Assembly (NCBI GenBank): GCA_026120035.1 | Contig: JALRME010000019.1 | Span: 670,336-734,335, forward strand | From: Coleophoma eucalyptorum | Taxonomy: Eukaryota > Ascomycota > Leotiomycetes > Helotiales > Dermateaceae | Direction of reading: 5' to 3' | DNA: 64,000 nucleotides | Shown here: piece by piece, positions 48,268 through 58,983 of the stretch | Layout of the letters: each line of letters starts with the position of its first letter | Numbering within the stretch: the first letter of the stretch is position 1 | Notes under the pieces: model-generated | Database searches by the model: none | Seen by the model: the letters and a program-made list of their open reading frames with translations, nothing else | Told to the model about the DNA's origin: nothing | Position numbers and translations under genes: made by a program

Positions 48268-49135
48268 ACCATGTCCGGCAGCACCCAGAGCTATACTCTC
48301 CCCAGCTTTCGGGAGCCTTCATTCCTATTGTACTTACTCTGTCTGTACTTACCTCGGAAGTCGGTGTCTTAACCGACATCACCTCATTATCACGACTCAC
48401 GCGGTATCAGCTTCGATAGACGAACAGGTCCTTTCCCATGGAACACATCTCTTACAGCAGTTTTTCGGTGCACGCTTCGAAACGCGCCGGGAAACGGTGA
48501 ACGTACTCCACTCCACTCCACCGGTAAGCTGGGTCTGGCGACTTTTTGGTCGTCAAGGCGGTTGAACTGGAGTCTTGCAACCCGCCTCCAGTTCTCAACC
48601 GTCGCTGAACAATACTATACGTTAGCTTGATGACTTTCTATCAACTCAAAAATATGTGAGGATACGAAGATAAGAGTTTATCTAGTCGATAAACTGCCAC
48701 GATATTCTTTCTTTCTTTCCACCACCACCACCACCACCTGCGCTTGGCTACGACTCCCGAAGCAAGCTCAAACGCGGTCCGTTTCAAATGCCGTCCATAT
48801 TCGCAACTCTCAAGAATGCACGTTCACCTTCACAATGCAAGTGTTTCTCTCCCTTTCTCCTGCTGTAGCAACTTTTCTCTCATACTACTTTGACTTGACT
48901 TTGTTTCCTCACGCTTGTCACCTTACTACCAACATACCTCTTGTAATCTCTTCTCCCTTCCGTCTTTGTCCTTCTGCCAAGCACGCAGCAGGTCTCGGTC
49001 TCTTTCGTTGTCGCATCCCTTCTCCATTCCTTTTTGTCTCTATTCCCAAGAGCCCTTTGAACCAAGCTGGACGCCGGTCGTCATTGAGAAGGTCAACTCC
49101 ATAATTAGTATAACATATTTCTACCAACCGCCAAC

Positions 49136-49962
49136 ATGGCAAACAACATTCTTCTTACCTATGTCGTTATGGACCTTCTGTTCGTGGCATCAGGTGTGCT
49201 CATCCTGGTATTCAGTTTGTCAACGGAGGCCAAGATCAGAGCTGAGCCAACGCTCACCAACATCACCACGAACTTGTTACTGGATGTCTGCCCATTGAAA
49301 GGTTGGTCGAAATTCCTGTCAGGAAAGAGGAGGTGGCTAACTCAGGTGCAGCTGGTGTTGCCAATGCTATCTTCATCTTCGCTTCGTTCGTCTTTTCTCT
49401 TCCAGGAATCCTTAGTTCGACCACTCGAGGCTGGTTGAAGTTCCATGGTTATCTAGTGGTCATTTCCGGTCTTTTCACCATGATTCTTGGTCTTATTATC
49501 TGGTTCGAGACGCTCAAGTCCAGAACCAATCTTTTCAACATCTGGAACCAACAGCCCGCTGCTTCTCAAAGTCTGATTCAGGAATCGGTATGTTCAGCTT
49601 CAATCTTGGGTTATCTGGTACTAACTCGTCTTAGCTGGTCTGCTGCGGATACTTTAACAGCACCACCCCACCATTCGTCGTCGATAGCGTCTGCCCTACT
49701 GCTGCCATTGCTGCTACGCAGATTGGTTGTGTCACTCCCTTTAACTCTCTTGCCAACTCCTTCCTCGATTTGATCTTCACCGCAGCTTTCGGTATTGTTG
49801 GTATGTATAAATGATTTTACAGTGATCACGAAATGGCAAACTAACACGGAATCAGGTGTCGACGTCGCAGTAATCCTTTCTATCGCCATGCTTCTCAAGG
49901 ACCGCAAGGAGAAGGAACGTTACCGCCACATCGATGAGAAGAACGGTGCCAACGGATTCTAA
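49136..49962 (+). CDS. PLS1: PLS1-type fungal tetraspanin
   Basis: Exons 49136-49301, 49346-49587, 49635-49800 and 49856-49962 give 226 residues. The introns are 44, 47 and 55 bp with CTAAC branches. There are four TMs: TYVVMDLLFVASGVLILVFS near residue 8, VANAIFIFASFVFSLPGIL, YLVVISGLFTMILGLIIWF, and AAFGIVGVDVAVILSIAMLL near 180. The large loop between TM3 and TM4 has the tetraspanin Cys-Cys-Gly motif at 139-141 (CCGYF) and further Cys at 156 and 168. The cytosolic tail ends KDRKEKERYRHIDEKNG. In Magnaporthe and Botrytis, PLS1 is needed for appressorium penetration and plant infection, acting in polarity re-establishment and NADPH-oxidase organisation. The role here is by homology. The protein matches PLS1 better than Tsp2/Tsp3 in length and tail. 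Confidence 0.92.
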
Positions 49963-52900
49963 GGAAAGAAAGAAAGGGACACGAGTAATATGGTTCGTAT
50001 GAGGTACAGATAATGAATTTGAGCGGGTTAGCAGTAGCAGGCATTTAGATGGACAAAGATTGGGATATTTTGATTTCTTTTTTTCAGCTCTCCAAAACCT
50101 AGGTGTGTATCTTGGACCGCTTTACATGTATCTTGGCAAATATAAAAATATATATGTACTGGAAACTATGATGATTTTAACGCAGGTGGTTAGGACCTAG
50201 ACGCGCAAAATTATTTTATTCACTAGTGCCTTTCAATTTAATGTAAGCCATGCCTCGGTGTTCTACAATATGCGGATCTTCCTGCAAAGCAATAAGAAGC
50301 TATCTATAGTTGGAGGCATCGTAACTTGGTGCGCGTCAACCAGGGGGACGGACCCATGGAGAAACACGACTATGCATCGCCATATGGAGTTCAATTGCAC
50401 GCAAAATACAACTACCGGTAGCCGTAATAGCTTCAGTTACTCATACCGATCCGAGTACGAATGATTATATAGATTCTAGTTATCCATATCCATAGGCATA
50501 TTGCCTACGGGAGCCATAGCATCGATAGTAGCGAATCAATATTCCTTCGCGCATTGTTCCCGCCCCTATCTTGATACGAGAACCAGGAGCCCAGAATCAC
50601 GATAAAATGCAAGTCATGTTCATCAAAACTCATTATTGTTGCAATGATATATCCTTACTTGTATATCATATTCCTACCAAACTAAGAGGGGCTGATGTTC
50701 TCAAAGTTTGGTAGCCAAGCACTTATATCCCTTGGGTGCTTCATTGTGTAGATGTAACTAAGACGCCTCCTCTCAGATGTAACAGAGAGCTGCCTATTGT
50801 ACATCTAGGATCGCCGATACTTCATCCCACTGGGCCAGCTCCCTGGAAAGTCTATGAGGAGAAGGTCAATCAACAGATCAAGGGTTTCTGCTTCTTTCTA
50901 CCTTTAAGGGTCTTCCTTTTTTGCTTATTTTGTTCCATCTCCTGTTGCCCTATGTTGCGCTGTGAACATGGACCTCTATGCGGTTCTCAGACATTCTCAG
51001 ACAGCGGCTTGGGGATTTGCCTTTGCTCACAGCGTTGGTGATGTGCATTACGCTTGGGAATAATGTCACAAGGATCCATTGACTGGGTATCGTTCTCCTG
51101 TGAGTCGGATTCAAGTCCCACAGGAAAGAAAGGCCAAGGTTGATAGGTATAGACTTTGCTCTCCAAGCCCACAGCAGTGAAAGCATGAGATATTCGACCC
51201 TTGCCCTCTCACTCGCTTCATTCAAAGTCTGCGTTTGAAGTCTACAATCAAACTCTCCTGCATATTGGAGATTCTTCACTGCAGCTTTCAACATATTGCT
51301 CTTCCTACGTAGAATACTGGTCAGCTTTGCTGTTACACCCACTACATTTCTAAACGCTCTAGCACCCGGTTTCCTTCTCCGTTTATGATTGTGTATGTAG
51401 CCAGGCGTCATTTCTGTTGTTTGCTAGCTCTTTTTCTACAGGTGTTGCAAACTCCCTTTTCTTTTCAAAGTATAAATTACCGTTGGCGGGCGATCAGAAA
51501 CCAGGGCTGGTTTGTATAGATACCGCTAACCCTATTGCGAGCTTAGAAACTGCAGTTTCGACTGAATTCTTCTCTATCTCTTTCTTAATATTCCTATCGC
51601 TTCTGTAACGTCCGTATTGTCCTCGCCGTTGTGCTGACTTTTTCATGGATGTGTATTCGGTCAGACCAGAGTGACGATGAACGGTCAGAAAAGAGAAGGA
51701 CTTTTATTGGCAGGCAATAGTAATATTTAGTGCCAAGCAATGCAGTCGCTTGACTTAATTAAAAGTGAAATCGAACGGCGCTGTTTGGCATCGTTACAGT
51801 ATTACAATTACTGACAACTCTCTTAAGGATCCTGCAAGAGACTCTTCCCAGCTTTTAATATGTCTAAACAGTAGAGAAAGGCCACCGATATTTCCCAGAT
51901 ACGATGCCTACTATGAAGGTGATCCTTGGACCATCTTTCCAAAACACCATGGCATTAATCAATGACATGTTGAAAGCATAGCATTAATTCAGGCCTTGCA
52001 CAATATCAATCGTTTTCGAATCCGATATGGGGGGAATTTCTTTCCTTTGAATTTTTACTTTCTACATCTAGAGGGATTTAAATACTTCCATCGATATTCG
52101 TCATATCCGTAAGAAGACCACGCTAATTATCTAAAGCTATCCCAACCATTCTCCATATAGCTGATTACCATCTGCGTCTAAGCCTACGCCACTCTATTAC
52201 TAGTATGATAGTAGATTTTATTATATCCGTAAATTCTAATAGTAGTATCAATGCCATATTTATGAAATATCGTTGTGTTCTTAGCTCTCCCTACTACTTT
52301 TTAAAATCCTAAATTCACATTTGGAAAAAGCAAGGGACAGTATTGAGAACGCTTATAAATGCCTTTATGAGAGCAACAGGACGGCTGATGCTGGCAGTGG
52401 TGATGTTAAACTGTACTATAAAAGCATTGGCTGGGGTAAGGTTGATACTAAGAAAGAAGTGTAGGAGCTTTTGCGGTGTTTTAAAGGGAGTGGGGTGAGA
52501 TAGGTAAAGGACTGTACTTTATGCGGGGACTGTCTAAAAATGAGATCTGGTATTCAGAAAGGAGTTTCGATTGGTATTATGGGAATTGGTGTTTAGGGAG
52601 GTCACTTCTGCGGTTATGGTTGTGGTAATGATTCATTGGATTTAGGGATGCGGCGATGGAGTTAGGCCGAGACACCCTTGATCCAAGATCTACTGTACCT
52701 TAAAGTTAATTATTGAATAGAGGAGATACAACGTCAACATCTCCTCCGGACTAAGTGGTCAGTTTTACAAGGAGGCTCGTATTCCGAGCACACACATGAC
52801 CATACTATTCGGCCCCATCTTGTCAATTCAGTCAAATCCGCCGAGGCGAAACATGTACCTACATACTGCGCCGTTCGGAATTAGGCTACCATGTCATCTC

Positions 52901-53002
52901 ACTCCACGCAGGTACATCACTTGTATTTTCCTTATTTTCTTATCGCCAAGAACTATTTTTCTTTCTCACTGTTTCATATCTCCATGCCTCATATTTTGAA
53001 CG
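49963..53002. other. AT-rich region without supported gene
   Basis: 3 kb of AT-rich DNA on the 3' side of PLS1 and 5' side of the Kre9/Knh-like gene. One 153-codon frame at 50950-51411 (-) is the only candidate and is listed separately. Nothing else is recognised; no terminal repeats or transposase motifs are visible. Confidence 0.5.
50950..51411 (-). CDS. Doubtful 153-codon reading frame, unknown
   Basis: Starts MTPGYIHNHKRRRKPG and is basic at the N-terminus, with a possible helix (KLTSILRRKSNMLKAAVKNL; NEASERARVEYLML). The last third is also open in another frame on the same strand (50987-51172). No domain is recognised. It could be a degenerate gene end, part of a spliced gene, or chance. 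Low confidence. Confidence 0.15.
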   Translation of the reverse strand: MTPGYIHNHKRRRKPGARAFRNVVGVTAKLTSILRRKSNMLKAAVKNLQYAGEFDCRLQTQTLNEASERARVEYLMLSLLWAWRAKSIPINLGLSFLWDLNPTHRRTIPSQWILVTLFPSVMHITNAVSKGKSPSRCLRMSENRIEVHVHSAT

Positions 53003-55006
53003 ATGTATCTGTGCCGCTGGAATATATTGCTGGCTTTTCTAGCCACCATGGGCACCACGCTTGGGCAAGCCGTTGATACATTAACAACATCCGTCAATCC
53101 ACCACCCGTTGGGGGCGAACCATTTACCATAACATGGACAACAAGCACGGAATGGCCCGAGATTACAATTGCGTTGAACTACTATTTCTCTTTGACCACC
53201 ACGCAGAACATCATTGAATATTCCACCTTTATTGCAAGTAAGTAATTTGGCCTACACGGGGAACTCGGTGGCTGACTACAAAATAGCGAATATTACCAAT
53301 TCAGGTAGCTTTGTCTGGAATGTTCCCTTAGATCTGACCAAAGGCCGGTATTCCTTCAGTCTTCGCGTCGGGATTGCGTCGGTGCTGACGACGAGCACGT
53401 CTGATATATTTGCATATGCTCCTCCAGCCGACTATACTCCTACGCCCACGTTGTCTATTGCTCAAACAACAGCTTGTATAACTCCCACGTCGGCGGCTGC
53501 GACCCCAACTGGAATCAATGCATTTTTAAAACCTGTCGAGGATGGCTACTCCCGATTTCGTGCTGGTCAGGCTGCGACAATTGAATGGGTTCCGACCACG
53601 TCAGGAACCGTGACGCTGCTTTGTACCTCGAGGCAGGAGAATCAAAATGATCCTCTTCCCGTTACCACGACCATAGCTTGTAAGTCATTAATTTTCCCTG
53701 CCTCGAAACTTTCTAACTTCATTCGCAGCGAAAATTAGCAATTCAGGGACCTATTCCTGGACGCCAGATGCTAGCCTTGCATCAACTGGTGAAACCTTCA
53801 GATCTTATGATATGTCCATTATAGTTGATTCAGATCCATCGATCAAGACTAATTCTACGACTTTTTATGTCTTGAGTGCCTCAACAGCCATGTATTTCAT
53901 CGTACAACCTGGGAACCCCCCCCCTGTTCTTGGACAATCTTATGATGTGACCTGGAGTCCAAACGACGCTGCAGCGGTTTCGCTTGTTATATTTGGTGGT
54001 AGTACTCCAGGATTGACCGTTAATGTCACTATTGCTGGTACGAAAGAGAACTCGCCTTCATGCCGGTATGGTTTCTGATGAATATAGATCATGTTGCAAA
54101 CACTGGTTCATTTACATGGGATGTTCCAACTAACCAGTCTCCAATTCAAGCTGGCTACTGGACATTGGGCATCTTCAACGATGATACTGGAAATAGAGAT
54201 GCAACAAGAGAACTCGTCATCAACGCTGAACCAGCTCAGACATGCTCGTAAGTCCTTGTTGAAGATTTCAAAGAATAAAGACTCACCACCCATTAGCGGA
54301 TATACCTCTGTAGTACAGTCAAGTCCTACGACAGATGGTCTCATAACTACATCCACATCCTCACGTATCCATACCACCAACTCAGCTTTCGCTGCTGGTG
54401 TCTACGCACAGGATCTCGAGATCACATCCTGTGCAACCTCCATTGAGCCACAATACACGTCAATGGAAGTATCCAAAACGATCATCTCTTTCGCAGTAGT
54501 CGGTTGCCCAAGCTCAACCTTGTCCGCATCCAAATCAGCTCTACAGAGCAGCATCTGCAAATCTGATTTCCAACTTTTCTCATTATCTGGTCAAACCAGT
54601 GTTTGTTGCCCTAGGTGAGTACCTGTACGTTTTCTATGCTAAATACTAATGCTTATTAATCAGCTATTGGAGTACATCCGCTCTCGCGGCTTCCTCAATA
54701 TACTGTTTCACGACGACCACTACTCCATCTACGGTCACGCTGCAGGCGAAGAGGGATCTGGTCCGAAAAACGAGTTCTGCAAATCCTACAGTAGTGCTTC
54801 ATAATATAGTATTCGCTCAAGCAGGTACCATGACTGCAAGCAGCTCCAAAGCCAGCACAGCCTTGCAAAAAACGTCTGGTTCAGCGGCTGCAGCTGCTTC
54901 TGCAAGCACTACTAAGAAATCAATTGCAGCTAAGGGTATGCCAAGTCTCGAGATGACTTCTCTTCTGGCAGTTGCGTCACTGATCACTTGCTACCTGATG
55001 ATATGA
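53003..55006 (+). CDS. Kre9/Knh-like Ser/Thr-rich GPI-anchored protein
   Basis: Six exons: 53003-53237, 53287-53679, 53729-54037, 54088-54247, 54297-54614 and 54664-55006, giving 585 residues. All five introns are 49-50 bp. A signal peptide covers residues 1-22. Three related beta-type units follow, each with a P-P-V/x-G...ITW/VTW strand and a closing NSGSFVWNVP, NSGTYSWTP or NTGSFTWDVP. This is the layout of the yeast cell-wall Kre9/Knh1-like N-terminal domain family. A Cys-containing segment (CATSIEPQY, CPSSTL, TSVCCPR) comes next, then a Ser/Ala/Thr/Lys stalk and a C-terminal hydrophobic tail (TSLLAVASLITCYLMI) that fits a GPI signal. The likely location is the cell wall or plasma membrane outer face; function is not known. 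The three units probably arose by internal duplication, since the introns closing them have the same phase. Confidence 0.82.
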
Positions 55007-55686
55007 CATGCTACAACCCTAATAGAGCCTCGACGTAATATATAATCTATAATATAAAAATTAAGAACATACGAACATACGAACATACTACCGTGGCGTT
55101 GGACTTTCTCTGTCTATACGCGAGCACATTTGATTCGCAAGCAACGCACCAATGCTATCGCACTTCGTATGATTGCCAAAAGCCAACCAGATCAACTTCC
55201 CTTCTGCTGTCAGCAGCACTTGATGCACCTCCTTGCTTCGCCTTCAAGATTAAGCGAGCGGGCGAGCGGGTGTGCAGGAGTTTTATGGCTGCTAGGCCAC
55301 ATTTTCAGAGGAGGAGAGGGCGCTAAGGAAGGGAAGTGTGTCTTTTTGGATCTACACAAATAGATGTTGAGAATAGTGATATGGCTGCGGTCGTGGTGGG
55401 TGAGGGAAATGAGATATATGTGATTAATAGAGTTTGTTTACGAGTACGAACCGTTTTTCCTTAAGAGTTACATGGTTCATTATTATTCGAATCGTTTTAT
55501 CTTCTAGTTTGGCAATACAAGATGCAAAATTTCAAAGACACCGTTACTCAGTGACAAAGGGCTTCTCTAATAAAAGCCTGAATATTACAAGCCAAACTGA
55601 CCAGATCTCCTACATTAACAATCCGAAAAAATGTCATCTCGTCAACATCTCGTCAACATCTCTTTTCTCGCAGCCCGCATCCCACA
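55007..55686. other. Convergent intergenic region
   Basis: 680 bp between the GPI protein (+) and the dehydrogenase (-). It has three tandem GAACATAC units at 55065-55088 and nothing else recognised. Confidence 0.55.
55065..55088. repeat. Three GAACATAC tandem units
   Basis: Perfect 8-bp period, three copies, probably in the 3' region of the GPI protein gene. Confidence 0.9.
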
Positions 55687-56568
55687 TCAAGGCATAATCT
55701 CCTCCCCCTTCCAATCCCAGCACCTACCTCTACCCTCAATGCCCACACCATTCACAACGCCCAGCATCTTCTCCACAGCAAACCCAGGCTCAAACAACTT
55801 CTCCTTCTTCACGTTCCCCCAAAACTCCTCACTCAGGCCCGTCTTGACGGTACCTGGGTGATACGCAATCGCCATCGCCTTCTCCGCAGCTCGGGTCCGC
55901 AAGAACAGGTCAAACGTCTTGGTCAGCGAATTCACGCCCGCTTTCGACGCGCGGTAGGAATACCAACCACCGAGCGAGTTGTCCGACGTGGAGCCCACGC
56001 GCGCTGACATGTTGAGCCAAACTGCATGGTTGCGAGGGAGATTCGTGGGCTCCGGGGTTTGCGTAGGGAGGTCAAGTGACTTTTTGGGAAGGAAGGGCGA
56101 GAAGTGTTTTGTGAGGAGTAGGGGCCCGACGGTGTTTATAGCAAAGGTGGACAGGATCTGCTCTTGATTAAGCTGCGAGGGCGACTTTTCTGGGTGGAGG
56201 ATTCCGGGGATGCAGAAGGCGAGGCGGAGATGGTGGGTTGAGGGCGGGAAGAGAGATTTGGCTTGTGAGGCTGCTTTGGAGATGGTTGACTCGTCTGGGG
56301 TTTCCCTACGGGTCAGTCTTAAGGATCATTGATGGTATAATACTCCAAAACAGGGCAGTGATGAGGGAGATTCACCAGTAACATCAACCTCCATAATTGT
56401 CAATCGATCAGAATCAACGTCCGGAAGATCAGATAAGATGGATTTCTTGACACCCTCTACATCCCTCCTGGTTGTTGCTACCACGGGAATTCGTGTTTCC
56501 TGAAGGAGATGCCGTGCCAGGTGGAACCCGATTCCTCGATTTGCTGGACATACTAAACTCCATGCCAT
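55687..56568 (-). CDS. Short-chain dehydrogenase/reductase
   Basis: Exon 1 is 56568-56376, the intron 56375-56295 (81 bp, GTGAAT...CCCCAG) and exon 2 56294-55687, giving 266 residues, normal for a classical SDR. The Rossmann start is SLVCPANRGIGFHLARHL, where PANRGIG takes the place of the TGxxxGIG motif. EVDVTDESTISKAA follows, then NTVGPLLLTKHF and the active-site YSYRASKAGVN (Tyr-x-x-x-Lys). HPGTVKTGLSEEFW lies near the end. The substrate cannot be inferred. The first usable-looking acceptor (CCGTAG at 56306) gives a frame shift; the CCCCAG at 56295 keeps the frame and restores VTDEST. A cytosolic carbonyl reductase of the C-factor-like group is likely. Confidence 0.85.
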
Positions 56569-57112
56569 ATTTCTCCTTACTTCTCCTTTAGAGCACTGTG
56601 CCTGGGGCTGTAAGGGAAAGTTGGGTTATGCTGTTCCTGCAGCATCGGTTCTATATCGATGACGATATCATTCAGGAACAATCATAAGCGAGATCTCTGA
56701 TGTGTCGCTCGACGGGGACGGGTCCTCCCGTTGGGTGCTATTTTTGGTTTGCACTGAATGCGTCTTGAGGTTACCATGGTACTCATTGGTTGTCTTTAGA
56801 AGAAGAAGAACAGCATAGAATGACTAAGGCGGATGGTCCCCAGCCTGGTCGTCTTGAAGGCGGAAGAAAATCCACGTAACGGTCCGGATTGCAGAATATT
56901 CAATGGGACCACTGTAGCAAGTAGGAACTTTGGGCAGGATAGAAGCAGACTTTAAAGACAGGTAAATCACCCAGCAAAAGCCAGTGTTTGGCAAATGAGC
57001 CGCCAGAGGACTCACGGTATGGGGTCTTGCAAAAATCGTGATATCTCAATTGCTGGGAGGCTACAGGCGCAAAAACATCCTGTAGATATATTATAACGGG
57101 TTATACATGTAT
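56569..57112. other. Intergenic, SDR promoter side
   Basis: About 540 bp between two minus-strand genes; no feature is supported. Confidence 0.55.
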
Positions 57113-58380
57113 TCACAGAGCAACATCCTGGAAACTCGAGTTCCCTGGCGTCTGAGCGCCAGAAGCTGATCCTTCTTCAAGTTCCTTCTCCTTCTCCTTC
57201 TCCTTCTCTTTCGGTACAGCATTAGGTCGCAACGCTGGGTTGTGCATATCGCGATCTTCCACCCTGACCTTTTGCTCTTCGGGAACAGCTATCTTCTCTG
57301 GCTCTTTCTCCTTTTCCTTCTCCTCGTGACTCTCTTGATTTTCTTCCTCTTCTGATTCACTGCTGCTATCTTCTGACTCCTGTCGCGCGTCCTTTGCAGG
57401 TGGCGTGGGTGCTACTTGACTGCCAGATCCGTTCGTGCCATTCTGTTCTGCAGGCGGTTCAGGAAGTGTTGATTCCCTACGAGGGGGAGATTCTGTTGCA
57501 GGCGCAGCAGACACACTAACGTTGCGCTGCCTTGGGTCTGCGTCGAGATAGTATTGCCTGACTCCAACAATCCTTCCGCCTCTTTCGCAACCCTCTACCC
57601 ATTCCGGTCTTACAACTGGAATATTCATCTCCACAGCTTTCTCCCATGCCAGACCCCTGCCTTCTGTTGTCACAAAGTGTGTTGTATCTAGGCGTACAGT
57701 ATCTGCCATCTTGCCACCAATTCTTTCAATGGCTGCCGTAAGAGTATCCCGTAGTTGTGCTGGGAGGATACCCGGCGTGACTGTGATTCCACTCAGGTCC
57801 GTCATCTTGTGAGTCTTGACAGTGACCTTCTCGCTGGAGTATGTGCCGGCTGTCGTTCTCAAGACCAGCTGGAAGGTATATTCCGTGTCGACACCTAGAC
57901 CACTGATCTTGGTACATTGGGCATGTCTAGGAATGCTTCCAGCCTTTTGACCATTTCGGAAGAGTGATAGTGAAATGAAGTCTGCGGTAGCAAGCTCTAC
58001 AGGATCCCATTCTAAGACTACTGATGTCTGCGTGGCATTCTTGCATCTAAGAACAGGAGACGAGGGCTCAGCTTCACCAAAGGAGGAGTATATCAACTCT
58101 TGGAGCTTGGCGAAGCTGTTCTGTGACTTCGTTTCGGAGGCAAGATTACGCGCGACGGTGATATCGACTATACTACCAGAGGAAATGTTGGGAGGAAGGA
58201 GGATGGAGGGAAATTCGATCTGTTGTATGATGGTCAGCGTGGATAATTCTAAAGTGCTGAGCTAGGATGCGCGAGCCAGGTAAGCAATCGAAGGATTGAT
58301 GGGCTTACAAGTCTCTTGTCTTGAGTTAGCAGAACCGCCACTCCGGCATCGACCTTGCCGACAGTGAGTGAGATCAGCAT
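57113..58380 (-). CDS. CHS5: Chs5, exomer scaffold for chitin synthase export
   Basis: Exon 1 is 58380-58309 (24 codons), the intron 58308-58220 (89 bp, GTAAGC...CAACAG) and exon 2 58219-57113, giving 392 residues. The N-terminus MLISLTVGKVDAGVAVLLTQ is the Chs5 dimerisation region. It is followed by an FN3 domain (about 77-162; SPVLRCKNATQTSVVLEWDP) and a BRCT domain (about 169-243; RIGGKMADTVRLDTTHFV, WVEGCERGG). The C-terminal third is acidic and Lys/Glu-rich (SSSESEEEENQESHEEKEKE). Chs5 forms the exomer coat core at the trans-Golgi and exports chitin synthase III and other cargo in yeast. Its head-to-head neighbour is the MBOAT-like gene 600 bp away. Confidence 0.92.
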
Positions 58381-58983
58381 TGTGGTGGTTGTGATGTGTG
58401 GTTGTCGTTGAGCACGCTGTCCTTTCTCTCATTCTCGATAAGTTGCGACCAGCTGTAACGCTACCATGTGAGCTTGGGCAGCGGCTTGTGATTGGCTGAC
58501 CCGCGCCCCTAGGTTTAGCATCGTCGATCACCGTCGCGTTCAAGAGCCTCCTCGGAGCAATTCAAGTCGTACGTTTTCAGAGGGATGCTGAAGCTAAAGC
58601 CGCAAGGATTAATATCTATATCGTTTATCTTTTTTTTTTAATTTGTTTTGTATAGCTAGCTAGCAATATTGGCCAAGAACGCACAAGCTCTTACTCAAGT
58701 GCCAAGATGTCCTTTTGCTTCAACTGAACAGTTCAGCATATGTTCGGCTTGGAAAACACGAACAGGGAGATGTTTTGAGACTCCTCTGCTAACAATGGTC
58801 TCCCTAAGAGTTTGTTGTTATCTGGTACCAAGAGTTTGATCGGTTCATCTGATTGTGAGTAAGCACTACGTAAATAGCCCTTATGCAAGGTGATTTTGGA
58901 CCATTCCCTTTACCACCAGATCATGCTTTACACTTTCCATCTCTAAATTGAACGTAAAAGCGGAGATATAATCAAATCTTAAG
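58381..58983. promoter_or_regulatory. Divergent promoter, CHS5 / MBOAT-like
   Basis: 603 bp between two start codons. It holds a T-rich stretch near 58626-58640; no clear element is identified. Confidence 0.5.

Larger units (their letters stand above)
45776..49135. promoter_or_regulatory. 3.4-kb divergent region between MCM1 and PLS1
   Basis: Long upstream region shared by two divergent genes. The Mcm1 side is GA/CT-rich with long low-complexity open frames. It contains pentanucleotide repeats at 46485-46515 and 47451-47475, a perfect palindrome ATCACGTGAT at 48258-48267, a CCACCA/CTTTC run near 48705-48740, and an 89-codon ATG-initiated frame (48835-49104) just upstream of PLS1. No other gene is supported. 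Confidence 0.55.

Noticed and set aside
49963..53002. Transposable-element remnant in AT-rich DNA
   Set aside because: No terminal repeats, target duplications or transposase/reverse-transcriptase motifs could be found by eye.
56295..56375. Earlier acceptor CCGTAG for the SDR intron
   Set aside because: It puts exon 2 out of frame; the CCCCAG 11 bp downstream keeps the frame.
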